A DNA stretch of 39,517 nucleotides, taken from contig JAKUPZ010000005.1 of the NCBI GenBank assembly GCA_022449765.1, positions 66,285 to 105,801 of the forward strand. Direction: 5' to 3'. The stretch is from Dehalococcoidia bacterium (GTDB lineage: Bacteria; Chloroflexota; Dehalococcoidia; Lucifugimonadales; Australimonadaceae). The position numbers were made by a program, and so were the translations under genes. This document shows positions 8,949 through 16,807 of this stretch, piece by piece. Numbering within the stretch: the stretch's first letter is position 1; every line of letters begins with the position of its first letter. A model generated the notes under the pieces. It was not told the DNA's origin, ran no database searches, and saw only the letters and a program-made list of their open reading frames with translations.

Positions 8949-10052
8949 ATGACTACAGAGCAGTCTATAGACTTAGAAATAATAGTAGACGGGGATGGGC
9001 ATATTATGGAAGACATGGAATCCATGATGAAGTTCCTCCCTCCAAAATTTCGAGACAACCCAGCGCTGGGATTAAATGCTACTATTTTCCCTGCTATCGA
9101 CACTCATCATTCAGGACACTTTGTAGAAACCCCAGGTCGTCGTGACCGTGGAGGCGCTTTTGTTGGTCCCGATGGCTGGGAAGTCTTTCTCGACGAAGTC
9201 GGAATTGACGCGACTGTTCTCTATCCAACTAGGGGCCTTGCATATGGCAGGATTGTGAGCAGAGATTGGGCAATTGCAGCCGCGCAGGCATACAACAATT
9301 GGCTCTACGATACTTATACAAATCGCAGTTCCAGGTTCAAAGGCGTTGGATTAATTCCAATGCAAGAGCCTATGGAAGCTGTCAAAGAGCTTCGGCGTTG
9401 TGTTGAAGAGCTCGGATTTGTAGGTGCAATGCTTCCATCAATGGGGCTACCTGACCAATTGGGTTCAAAAATTTATTGGCCAGTATATGAAGAAGCAAAT
9501 CGTCTAGGCTGTGCAATAGCTATTCATGGCGGTTCGCATTCAGGCCTGGGACTGGACCATTTAAATGTATATGCTCCTATCCATGCACTTGGTCATCCAG
9601 CAGGGCAGGCAATTGCTTTTGCGGGAATGGTTTTTAACGGTGTTTTCGAAAGATTCCCAAACGCTCGTTTCGGATTCCTTGAAGGCGGTATTGGTTGGTT
9701 TATCATGTGCCTCGAACGATTCGATCGATCACATGCGACGCATATGGAATACCAATTGCGTGATGATGACATGCTTGGTCCCAAAATTGGTGATAGCGTA
9801 ACCGAATACATACAAAAACAAATTGACCTTGGTCGTTTGTTTATTGGATGTGAAGGAGAAGAACCTGCTATTGCATTCGCTGTCAGCCAAGTAGGTAATA
9901 AACCTTTCTTCTTTTCCACAGATTTTCCTCACGAAGTGACGACAGAGACATGCAAGCACGAGTTAGGGGAATTGCTAGAGAATGAAGGGTTGACAGATGA
10001 AGATAAAGAAGCAATTCTTCACAAAAATGCCCGAAGGTTTTACAAGATTTAA
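8949..10052 (+). CDS. Amidohydrolase-family (ACMSD/LigW-type) protein
   Basis: The protein has 367 residues and its ATG at 8949 follows a GAGGAC box. It belongs to the amidohydrolase-2 group, a metal-dependent TIM barrel that includes ACMSD and LigW-like decarboxylases and some hydrolases. The N-terminal metal motif is DGDGHIME (His18), where ACMSD has HxH. AIHGGSHSGLGLDH holds a barrel histidine, GFLEGGIGWF is typical of the group, and the C-terminal metal/catalytic Asp is in STDFPHE (Asp325). It leads an operon with a Rieske oxygenase and a class II aldolase-family protein. Decarboxylation or C-C hydrolysis of an oxygenated aromatic acid is the likeliest role, without direct proof of substrate. 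Confidence 0.85.
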   Translation: MTTEQSIDLEIIVDGDGHIMEDMESMMKFLPPKFRDNPALGLNATIFPAIDTHHSGHFVETPGRRDRGGAFVGPDGWEVFLDEVGIDATVLYPTRGLAYGRIVSRDWAIAAAQAYNNWLYDTYTNRSSRFKGVGLIPMQEPMEAVKELRRCVEELGFVGAMLPSMGLPDQLGSKIYWPVYEEANRLGCAIAIHGGSHSGLGLDHLNVYAPIHALGHPAGQAIAFAGMVFNGVFERFPNARFGFLEGGIGWFIMCLERFDRSHATHMEYQLRDDDMLGPKIGDSVTEYIQKQIDLGRLFIGCEGEEPAIAFAVSQVGNKPFFFSTDFPHEVTTETCKHELGELLENEGLTDEDKEAILHKNARRFYKI

Positions 10053-10069
10053 AGTCAGGAGAAGCATCA

Positions 10070-11347
10070 ATGCTGTCTATTGAGAAAAACGAATTACTAA
10101 CTAAAGTTGGACCTGGGACTCCTACTGGAGAGCTCATGCGACGCTACTGGCACCCTATTGCGGCGGCAGGGGAATTGCTAGAAAAGCCCACTAAGCCAGT
10201 AAGATTACTAGGGGAAGATCTTGTTCTTTATAAGGACAAATCAGGCACTTTAGGTCTAATTGATCGCTTCTGTCCGCATCGTCGGGTTGATCTCACTTAT
10301 GGAATTCCAGAAGAAAATGGATTGAGATGCATGTACCATGGCTGGATGATGGATGAAACCGGCCAATGTATAGAACAACCATTTGAAGAAACTGTTAGAC
10401 CTGATGGTCGGTTTAAAGAAAAAGTGAAAATTGCAGGCTACCCAGTAGAAGAGCTGGGAGGGCTAATCTTTGCGTATATGGGGCCACAGCCTGCACCTTT
10501 ACTCCCGCGATGGGAGCAGCTTACATACGACAACGCAATACGTGATATTGCTATTACGGAACTGCCTTGTAATTGGTTGCAGGCTCAAGAAAATTCTGTG
10601 GATCCCGTTCATACAGAATGGCTACATTTCTACTATGGAAACTATGTAAGGCGCGGCTTGGCTATGGCTCCAGAAAGCCAACCAAAAACTATCAAAATTG
10701 CATTTGATGCATTTGAATATGGGATCGTCAAACGTCGACTGCAACAAGGCTTCCCTGAAGATGGAGAAGATTGGGCCAAGGGACATCCAATCATGTTTCC
10801 AAATATTTTGTTCGTTGGTGACCAAGTCAGAACTACCACTCAGTGGCGTGTTCCTATTGATGATGAGAATACCTACCATGTGTCTTACTATGTGTATCGA
10901 CCTGCTCCAGGCCATCAGGCCCCTCATCAAGAGGTCGCAGCCTATCGATACACTCCTTTGTACGAACCAGATGGACGCTTCTTTACCGGAATTACATTTA
11001 ACCAGGACTACATGTGCTGGGTTACACAAGGAGCAATAGCCCAACGAGATAAGGAAATGCTAGGAGAATCTGATGTAGGGCTGATTCTTTTCCGTAAAAT
11101 GGTCGAACAGCAAGCTCAGATTGTTGAGGATGGAGGAGACCCGATAAATACCTTCAGAGATCCTGCCATCGCGGGTTATATTGAACTTCCAATGGAAAGC
11201 GTTAAGCACGGTATAAAGCCGGACGGTAAATATAGGCCAGGCGAAGGTGGCGATAGCCCTATAGTTCCTGACATAGAAAAAGTATTACAAACTTGGGTAG
11301 AAAATATTCCCGTCGAGGCAAGGCCTCAAAACGAGTATTTATTCTAA
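10070..11347 (+). CDS. Rieske non-haem iron oxygenase, phthalate-dioxygenase-like
   Basis: The protein has 425 residues and its ATG at 10070 follows an AGGAG box. The N-terminal half carries the Rieske [2Fe-2S] motif C-x-H-x16-C-x2-H, as CPH (Cys68, His70) and CMYH (Cys87, His90). The catalytic domain has the mononuclear iron triad motif D-x2-H-x4-H in NSVDPVHTEWLH (Asp178, His181, His186). The opening (LLTKVGPGTPTGELMRRYWH) and overall length match the phthalate 4,5-dioxygenase oxygenase component and related demethylases. It would hydroxylate or demethylate an aromatic or alicyclic substrate and needs a reductase, which is not encoded in the window. A dihydroxyphthalate-decarboxylase homologue lies about 4.4 kb downstream on the same strand, supporting an aromatic-acid role. 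Confidence 0.92.
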   Translation: MLSIEKNELLTKVGPGTPTGELMRRYWHPIAAAGELLEKPTKPVRLLGEDLVLYKDKSGTLGLIDRFCPHRRVDLTYGIPEENGLRCMYHGWMMDETGQCIEQPFEETVRPDGRFKEKVKIAGYPVEELGGLIFAYMGPQPAPLLPRWEQLTYDNAIRDIAITELPCNWLQAQENSVDPVHTEWLHFYYGNYVRRGLAMAPESQPKTIKIAFDAFEYGIVKRRLQQGFPEDGEDWAKGHPIMFPNILFVGDQVRTTTQWRVPIDDENTYHVSYYVYRPAPGHQAPHQEVAAYRYTPLYEPDGRFFTGITFNQDYMCWVTQGAIAQRDKEMLGESDVGLILFRKMVEQQAQIVEDGGDPINTFRDPAIAGYIELPMESVKHGIKPDGKYRPGEGGDSPIVPDIEKVLQTWVENIPVEARPQNEYLF

Positions 11348-11371
11348 AAACAAAACCGGATTGGAGCTTAT

Positions 11372-12160
11372 ATGTCTAGAGAAATTGATGAAATCAAGTA
11401 CGAAGTTGCTATGGCTACGAGAATACTTTCGCACATGGGACTTGCGACTGGTGTCACTGCTGCATTAGGACATGTCAGCATGAGGGTACCAAACCAGCCT
11501 GATAAGTTTGTAGTCAAGGGTAGAGGGTATGCAATAGACGCCCTAGAGGAAATGCAGTACTACGACATGATTGTTTGTGATCTTGAGGGCTATAAAATTG
11601 ACGGTCCAGCAAGATCGACTCAATGCTCTGAAGTCAAAATCCATTCCTCGATCTATAAATCCAGGCCTGATGTTCATTCAGTAGTTCACGTCCATCCTAG
11701 AAATGTCGTATTGATGACTGTTCTTGGAGAACCTATCAAGCCGATGGCACAAGAAGGGGCTCCAATGGTGCAGGCACAGCCACATCCTCTTTATCCGCAC
11801 ACAAAGACCGTATGGAGTGATGAAGAAGGAACTGACTTAGCTAAAACTCTCGGTGATAGCAAATTTGTACTTATGCAAGGTCATGGCGCATCTATGACCG
11901 GCAAAACTCCCGAAGATTCGGTCATCAGCATGCTTCAGCTTGAAGAGCAGGCTAGAATGAATTACTGGGCCCTGGTAGCCAAAGGAAGTGATCATCCTTT
12001 TATCCCAGACACTCTAGTTAATGAGATAACCGATAGGCCTCCTCAGCATGAATACCCGCATTTTAAAGAGCTCATGCGTGCTATAGGAGGAAATCCTCCT
12101 AGAGACGGTGTTTGGAATTCGTATAAAAAGAAAGTTTCTGGCGGAATGGTAGCTCCATAA
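11372..12160 (+). CDS. Class II aldolase/adducin-family protein
   Basis: The protein has 262 residues and its ATG at 11372 follows a TTGGAG box. Zinc-site residues of the family are present: Glu87 in QCSEVKIH, His106 and His108 in VVHVHPR, and His171 in MQGHGAS. Fold markers GHVSMRVP near the N-terminus are also typical. The family includes fuculose- and ribulose-phosphate aldolases and epimerases, and also 3,4-dihydroxyphthalate decarboxylase (PhtC-like). Coming 24 nt after a phthalate-dioxygenase-like Rieske protein, a decarboxylase or retro-aldol role on a hydroxylated aromatic product is favoured over sugar metabolism. This is inference from context. Confidence 0.88.
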   Translation: MSREIDEIKYEVAMATRILSHMGLATGVTAALGHVSMRVPNQPDKFVVKGRGYAIDALEEMQYYDMIVCDLEGYKIDGPARSTQCSEVKIHSSIYKSRPDVHSVVHVHPRNVVLMTVLGEPIKPMAQEGAPMVQAQPHPLYPHTKTVWSDEEGTDLAKTLGDSKFVLMQGHGASMTGKTPEDSVISMLQLEEQARMNYWALVAKGSDHPFIPDTLVNEITDRPPQHEYPHFKELMRAIGGNPPRDGVWNSYKKKVSGGMVAP

Positions 12161-12240
12161 GAACCTATTTATTCGCATCATAGAATTATTCTGCCCGGCA
12201 TATCATGGAGCCACATCTTGCAAAATAAGAACGAGTCTTT

Positions 12241-13275
12241 ATGAAAATTATGCTCGTAACTGACGCTTGGCGTCCTCAAGTTAATGGCGTGGTGCGTACC
12301 TATGAAAATGTAATTTCTCATATAGAGCGTAACGGTACTCACAAATTCGAAATTATCGAACCTTCCTTGTTTGCCACAGCACCCCTTCCCGCTTACCCGG
12401 AAGTTAAGATGGTTCTACAACCTTGGAAAGTAGGAGGAATGCTGAAAGACGCGGCATTTGATGCAATACATATTGCTACAGAAGGCCCACTAGGGGTAGC
12501 CGCTAGGATTTGGTGCAATCGAAAAAAAATCCCCTACACCACTGCATACCACACTAGGTTCCCGGAGTATTTCCATGAATACCACGGGGTCCCAACAAGA
12601 ATTGGATATCGATATATCGACTGGTTTCACAAAAAATCAGAGAGAATTTTTGTACCTACAGAAACAATGAAGAACGAGCTTGAGAAAAATAATATCAAAC
12701 CAGAAAAAATCATATGGCCAAGGGGAGTGAATAAATCAATTTTCAATCCTCAAAGACGGCGTGCTTTTGCTGAGTATGAGCGCCCAATTTGGCTATATGC
12801 AGGGCGCGTAAGCGTAGAAAAAAGCATTGAAGATTTCCTTAAGCTTCCTGCCGCAGGAACAAAAATAGTAGTAGGAGATGGGCCTAGCAAAGCAACGTTG
12901 CAATCCAAATATCCTAATGTAGTGTTCACTGGTTACAAATACGCTGAAGAATTAGCTGAATATTACGCTTCCGCAGACGTTTTCGTATTCCCAAGTAAAA
13001 CAGATACATTTGGAGTCGTTATTCTAGAAGCAATGTCCTGTGGTACACCTGTAATAGCCTATGATGTCACGGGGCCACGGGATATTCTAACTTCAGGCGT
13101 TTCTGGGTATTGTTCAGAGAAATTAAGTGAATTATGCGAACCTGCATTATTACTAGATAGGCAGGCAGTTTATGACGATAGCACGCAATGGACTTGGGAA
13201 AGAGTAGCCGAAATTTTTTTGGATAATATAGTTCTGCACCCGGGAACTCGAGATTTACGTAGCATGGATGAGTGA
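12241..13275 (+). CDS. Glycosyltransferase family 4 (GT-B), MgtA-like
   Basis: The protein has 344 residues. The N-terminal VTDAWRPQVNGVVRTYENV loop is the glycine/donor loop of GT4 enzymes such as MgtA-like alpha-mannosyltransferases and SqdX-like sulfoquinovosyl transferases. The C-terminal half has WLYAGRVSVEKSIEDF and the donor-binding motif DTFGVVILEAMSCGTPVIA; the E-x7-E motif is D-x7-E (Asp255, Glu263), common in this subgroup. It would act at the cytoplasmic membrane face on a lipid or glycan acceptor using a nucleotide-sugar. It has its own 80-nt upstream gap and is followed by a terminator-like hairpin at 13383-13423, so it may be monocistronic. Donor and acceptor are not determinable. 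Confidence 0.87.
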   Translation: MKIMLVTDAWRPQVNGVVRTYENVISHIERNGTHKFEIIEPSLFATAPLPAYPEVKMVLQPWKVGGMLKDAAFDAIHIATEGPLGVAARIWCNRKKIPYTTAYHTRFPEYFHEYHGVPTRIGYRYIDWFHKKSERIFVPTETMKNELEKNNIKPEKIIWPRGVNKSIFNPQRRRAFAEYERPIWLYAGRVSVEKSIEDFLKLPAAGTKIVVGDGPSKATLQSKYPNVVFTGYKYAEELAEYYASADVFVFPSKTDTFGVVILEAMSCGTPVIAYDVTGPRDILTSGVSGYCSEKLSELCEPALLLDRQAVYDDSTQWTWERVAEIFLDNIVLHPGTRDLRSMDE

Positions 13276-13295
13276 TGTGTGCTAATATCCGCCTA

Positions 13296-13316
13296 TGAAA
13301 TTTGGATTCAATTTCA
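13296..13316 (+). promoter_or_regulatory. Dyad, possible operator before the nitrite/sulfite reductase gene
   Basis: A perfect inverted repeat TGAAATT-N7-AATTTCA lies directly upstream of a TTGACA hexamer at 13322. Its size and position suit a dimeric regulator site. No known factor is recognised. Confidence 0.35.
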
Positions 13317-13321
13317 CCATA

Positions 13322-13350
13322 TTGACATGTTGCTGTTGCCGTAAAATGTA
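13322..13350 (+). promoter_or_regulatory. Candidate sigma70 promoter before the nitrite/sulfite reductase gene
   Basis: A perfect -35 TTGACA (13322-13327) is followed by AATGTA at a 17-nt spacing or by TAAAAT at a short 14-nt spacing. Transcription would start near 13357, giving a leader of about 86 nt that contains the hairpin at 13383-13415. Confidence 0.4.
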
Positions 13351-13382
13351 AGGCCGCAGGCTAACACGCTTTAATTTACACT

Positions 13383-13423
13383 GCGCCCTTCTCAGCTAAT
13401 CAATGAGAAGGGCGCGGCTTTTT
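13383..13423 (+). terminator. Rho-independent terminator or attenuator
   Basis: A perfect 12-bp stem, GCGCCCTTCTCA (13383-13394) with its complement (13404-13415), has a 9-nt loop and is followed by GGCTTTTT. It lies 20 nt before the ATG at 13443. It could end the glycosyltransferase transcript. Because a promoter-like TTGACA precedes it, it could also attenuate the reductase gene. AAGGCCGC at 13350-13357 can pair with GCGGCTTT across the end of the stem and the U-tract, a possible but weak antiterminator. Confidence 0.8.
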
Positions 13424-13442
13424 GAATAACAGGGAGGCTTTT

Positions 13443-15254
13443 ATGACTACACGTGCACCAGTGCCAATTGTTCGAGGTGTGAAAACTATAGAAGAAAAAC
13501 TCAAAATGGATTATTCCAAAGGAGTTCTTCCGTATATCCCAGAAGAGGTTGATGATTTTGAAACTGAAGCTACCAGGTATTTGAATGGTGAATGGCCGTC
13601 AGAAGCTGAATTCATCATGTACCGGCTAGTACGCGGGGTGTACGGTCAGCGGCAACCAGACGTGCAAATGATGCGTATCAAGGTACCAGGTGGCGCAATG
13701 ACCGCAGATCAAATGGACGCTTTTGGCGAACTGGTTTCGAAATATGCGCCTCTTAAGAAAGGGCACGTAACTACTCGTGAAAATATACAAGTTCATTTCG
13801 TAAAACTTGATGATACGCCACATGTAATGAGAATCCTCGGTGAAGCAGGCCTTGTCACTCGTGAGGCTTGTGGGAATACGGTACGAAACGTTGCGGGCGA
13901 TCCTTTGTCTGGTGTAAAGCCAGAAGAACCTTTTTATGTAGCTCCTTACCTGACCGCCTATGCAAGATATTTTGTCAGGCATGAATATACTCAAGTGTTG
14001 CCAAGGAAATGGAAAACCGCCTTCTGTAGTGGAGGAGATGATGAAGTCGTTGCTGATATACACGATTTAGCTTTCATTCCTAAAATTAAAGACGGAGAGA
14101 AAGGGTTTGAGATCAGAATTGGGGGCGGGACTTCAATTATGCCTCGGACGGCTTGGGTATTATCTGAATTTACGCCTGTTTCTGAATATTTAAAAATTGC
14201 AGAAGCCGCAATACGAGTCTTTCATCGAACTGATGAGTTGCGAAAAAACAAAATGAGAGCTCGAATTAAGTTCTACGTAGATAGAATCGGTATCGAAGCT
14301 TTTAAAGAAGAAGTGAATAAAGAGCTAAAAGGTGATTGGGCAAAAGCAGATTTCGATCCAACTCCATGGATGGAACTTCCTCCAGAGATGATTGATGAGC
14401 CGCCTGCGCTAGTTGATGTCGACTCGTCACGCATTGAACCAGATTTCCTTAAATGGAAAAAAACAAATACTTTGGCTCAGCAACAAGAGGGTTACTACGT
14501 CGTGTACGTCACTCTTCCGCTTGGCGACATTAGTGAGGCACAATTCCCTCTACTTTCAGATGCTGCACGAAAATATGCAGGTGGTCGAATCCGCTTAACA
14601 ACTGAGCAAAATTTAGTATATCGGTGGGTGCCTGAAGGTCATTTACATGCATTTTGGAGTGACTTAAAGAAAATGGGCCTCTCTGAAGACGGAGCTAATC
14701 AAATTACTGATGTTGTTTCCTGCCCAGGCACTGACAGTTGCAAAATGGGAATCACTTCTTCAATGGGTGTCGCTAGCGCGCTACGCGAAACACTGAGACA
14801 AAGCGCCTTTGAAGATCCTATGGTCAACAGCTTACATGTAAAAGTAAGTGGATGTCCTAATGGTTGCTCACGCCATCACATAGCTAACATTGGATTTCAC
14901 GGGGCAGCTACGAAAGGTGATGGGAATCAAGTACCTGCCTACGAAGTATTTCTCGCAGGTAATTATGGCAACCAAGATCCAGTAAGATTTGGACATCGCG
15001 TCAAAGCAAAGGTTCCGGCTAAAAGAGTTCCATTATTCATGAATGAGATTATTTCTTTTTACCAAGATAATCGCTCAAAAGAAGAGCCTTTCAACGATTT
15101 TGTTGATCGAGTTGGAACTGAGCCTTTTGAGAAGCTTGCTGATCAATTTAGAGACGTAGGCTCCTTAAATAAAGAAAACCTAGATACTTATATGGATTGG
15201 GGTAAAACCATTCTGTATAAACTTGAACGCGGCGAAGGCGAATGTGCAGTATAG
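13443..15254 (+). CDS. Ferredoxin-type nitrite/sulfite reductase (sirohaem and 4Fe-4S)
   Basis: The ATG at 13443, after AGGGAGG, gives 603 residues; a TTG at 13422 lies in the terminator's T-tract and is unlikely. The tandem-repeat NiR/SiR architecture is complete. The sirohaem-4Fe4S cysteines are Cys427 and Cys433 (CPGTDSC) and Cys471 and Cys475 (CPNGC). TTRENIQVHFV and RLTTEQNLVYRWV are the two parasite-type substrate/sirohaem loops. It performs six-electron reduction of nitrite to ammonia or sulfite to sulfide in assimilation. Motifs do not settle which anion. It stands behind a regulated-looking leader and ahead of a small unknown gene, separated by a second terminator-like hairpin. Confidence 0.9.
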   Translation: MTTRAPVPIVRGVKTIEEKLKMDYSKGVLPYIPEEVDDFETEATRYLNGEWPSEAEFIMYRLVRGVYGQRQPDVQMMRIKVPGGAMTADQMDAFGELVSKYAPLKKGHVTTRENIQVHFVKLDDTPHVMRILGEAGLVTREACGNTVRNVAGDPLSGVKPEEPFYVAPYLTAYARYFVRHEYTQVLPRKWKTAFCSGGDDEVVADIHDLAFIPKIKDGEKGFEIRIGGGTSIMPRTAWVLSEFTPVSEYLKIAEAAIRVFHRTDELRKNKMRARIKFYVDRIGIEAFKEEVNKELKGDWAKADFDPTPWMELPPEMIDEPPALVDVDSSRIEPDFLKWKKTNTLAQQQEGYYVVYVTLPLGDISEAQFPLLSDAARKYAGGRIRLTTEQNLVYRWVPEGHLHAFWSDLKKMGLSEDGANQITDVVSCPGTDSCKMGITSSMGVASALRETLRQSAFEDPMVNSLHVKVSGCPNGCSRHHIANIGFHGAATKGDGNQVPAYEVFLAGNYGNQDPVRFGHRVKAKVPAKRVPLFMNEIISFYQDNRSKEEPFNDFVDRVGTEPFEKLADQFRDVGSLNKENLDTYMDWGKTILYKLERGEGECAV

Positions 15255-15301
15255 AACCTGTACTTGCTTGATAGAAACATCTTTAAAAATCCAAAAGGGT
15301 T

Positions 15302-15327
15302 CCTAAAAAGAATCTTTTTGGGTTTTT
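15302..15327 (+). terminator. Rho-independent terminator after the nitrite/sulfite reductase gene
   Basis: CCTAAAAAG (15302-15310), a 3-nt loop AAT and CTTTTTGGG (15314-15322) form a 9-bp stem with one G-U pair, followed by TTTTT. The stem is AT-rich, so termination may be partial. The AGGAG-like box and start of the next gene follow within 20 nt. Confidence 0.6.
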
Positions 15328-15338
15328 GGGAGATCTAA

Positions 15339-15713
15339 ATGTCCATCTCTCGGCTAAAAGCATTAGACCATGCAGAGTCAATTATTAATCGACCTAGAGG
15401 TGAAACTAACCTCGTATTGCGGTGCAACAAAAATGGGTTTTCTCTCTTACATAATGGACGTGTCCTCACAAAAACCCATGCATCCAAAGTAGGTCAGCTC
15501 CAGGCAAACGCCTTAGCAATGGTACTTGGAATTGAATTACCTCAAAAAATTGGCGACGAGATCACCGCAAGTGTTGCTACTGGAGTGCTCTATCGAGCCA
15601 TCAGCGCTTCGTGCCTAGACTTAAGGAAAAATGAAGCCTTGATTGTATTAAATCAATTGCTTTCCACCGCTGCTTTACAACGAGGCATATTCAAAACTTT
15701 AGAAATTAACTAA
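15339..15713 (+). CDS. Hypothetical protein, 124 residues
   Basis: The family is not recognised. The ATG at 15339 follows GGGAG (15328-15332), and the open frame of 124 codons ends with TAA. The protein looks soluble: a short beta-like N-terminal segment (NLVLRCNKNGFSLLHNGR) is followed by alternating helices rich in Ala and Leu, including ATGVLYRAISASCLDLRKNEAL. It has no signal peptide and no membrane segment. It follows the nitrite/sulfite reductase gene behind a partial terminator and precedes a dihydroxyphthalate-decarboxylase-like gene by 35 nt. Codon use looks like its neighbours, so it is probably real. No function is proposed. Confidence 0.6.
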   Translation: MSISRLKALDHAESIINRPRGETNLVLRCNKNGFSLLHNGRVLTKTHASKVGQLQANALAMVLGIELPQKIGDEITASVATGVLYRAISASCLDLRKNEALIVLNQLLSTAALQRGIFKTLEIN

Positions 15714-15748
15714 CCTTACGAAAAACAAAACCTGTGTAAGGGGGCCTA

Positions 15749-16807
15749 ATGACGCTTGATATGTCTTTCGCCATAACAGCATATGATCGTGTTTTACCAT
15801 TAATAACTGGTGAAATAAAACCTGACGGAATTGAATTAGATTATCAGGGAATGCCTGGTGCAGTACCGAGGGTTTTTTACGAGCAGATCAAATTCAATAG
15901 GTACGATGTATCCGAAATGTCCATGTCCTCCTATTTGAGAATGCGCCCGCTAGGGTTCCCTTATCGAATGCTCCCCATTTTTCACAATCGCACTTTTTCC
16001 TATACAAACGTTTATACCCGCAAGGCATCTGGAATTCGGCAGGATCATCCGGAAGATTTGAAAGGCAAGCGCTTTGGAATTGGAGACTACCAGCAATCAG
16101 TAGGGCTATGGACGCGGGGGATATTAAAATTGGAATGGGGTATTGAGCCTGAGGACATGACATGGTTCATGGAACGGAGCGAGCATTTCAGCCATACGGG
16201 CGCTTCAAAAGAAGCAGGTCTCAGTCTTCCAAAAGATTTAGATCTTCGTTACGCTCCCACTGATTTCAGTTCCATGTACCTCAACGACGAGCTAGATGCC
16301 TCCATAGGAATTGGGCAGATGCGAGGGTCTGGAATTGATCGACAGCAAAGCGTCAATCTGCTCCAAAACCCTGATTTTCCAACCCTCTTTTCAGATCCTA
16401 AATCTGAGGCTATTAGGTTTTTTCAAAAGCATGGCGTCTTCCCCCCGCATCACGTCACAGTAGTACGGGAGAGCATTTTAAATCAAAATCCATGGGTTGC
16501 CGTAAGTCTTATGGAAGCTTTCGAAACATCAAAACGTCTTGCGATTGAAAGAATTCGTACTTTGCCCCCTACCCTCTATGTTTTTGGCTCTCAATACCAA
16601 AGAGAATTAGACGCAGTTTTTGGAAACGATCCTTTTGCATATGGAATAAGTGCAAACGCAAAAGCATTAGATATGGCTCAAAATTTCTCGCTGGAACAAG
16701 GGCTAACTAGTGAAAAACTAGATTGGGCAGAAATATTCCCCGAAGAACTATTTTACCGAGAAGAACGAAACGACAGCCCTGAGCCAACAAAGCCGCTTAC
16801 GCACTAA
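15749..16807 (+). CDS. 4,5-dihydroxyphthalate decarboxylase-like (Pht5 family) protein
   Basis: The protein has 352 residues and its ATG at 15749 follows an AAGGGGG box. The pattern (LSFAITAYDRVLPLITGEI-like N-terminus, DVSEMSMSSYLRM, LPIFHNRTFSYTNVYTR, DLKGKRFGIGDYQQSVGLW) is that of 4,5-dihydroxyphthalate decarboxylases. This family has the periplasmic-binding-protein fold (NMT1/THI5-like), and no signal peptide is seen here, consistent with a cytoplasmic enzyme. In phthalate catabolism the enzyme converts 4,5-dihydroxyphthalate to protocatechuate. A phthalate-dioxygenase-like Rieske protein lies upstream at 10070-11347. The family is often over-annotated and the true substrate may differ. 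Its stop overlaps the stop of the convergent MFS gene by four bases. Confidence 0.8.
   Translation: MTLDMSFAITAYDRVLPLITGEIKPDGIELDYQGMPGAVPRVFYEQIKFNRYDVSEMSMSSYLRMRPLGFPYRMLPIFHNRTFSYTNVYTRKASGIRQDHPEDLKGKRFGIGDYQQSVGLWTRGILKLEWGIEPEDMTWFMERSEHFSHTGASKEAGLSLPKDLDLRYAPTDFSSMYLNDELDASIGIGQMRGSGIDRQQSVNLLQNPDFPTLFSDPKSEAIRFFQKHGVFPPHHVTVVRESILNQNPWVAVSLMEAFETSKRLAIERIRTLPPTLYVFGSQYQRELDAVFGNDPFAYGISANAKALDMAQNFSLEQGLTSEKLDWAEIFPEELFYREERNDSPEPTKPLTH

Noticed and set aside
10622-11044. Frames of 113-140 codons inside the Rieske gene
   Set aside because: They overlap a gene with an intact metal-binding motif set, have no recognisable domains and no start signals.
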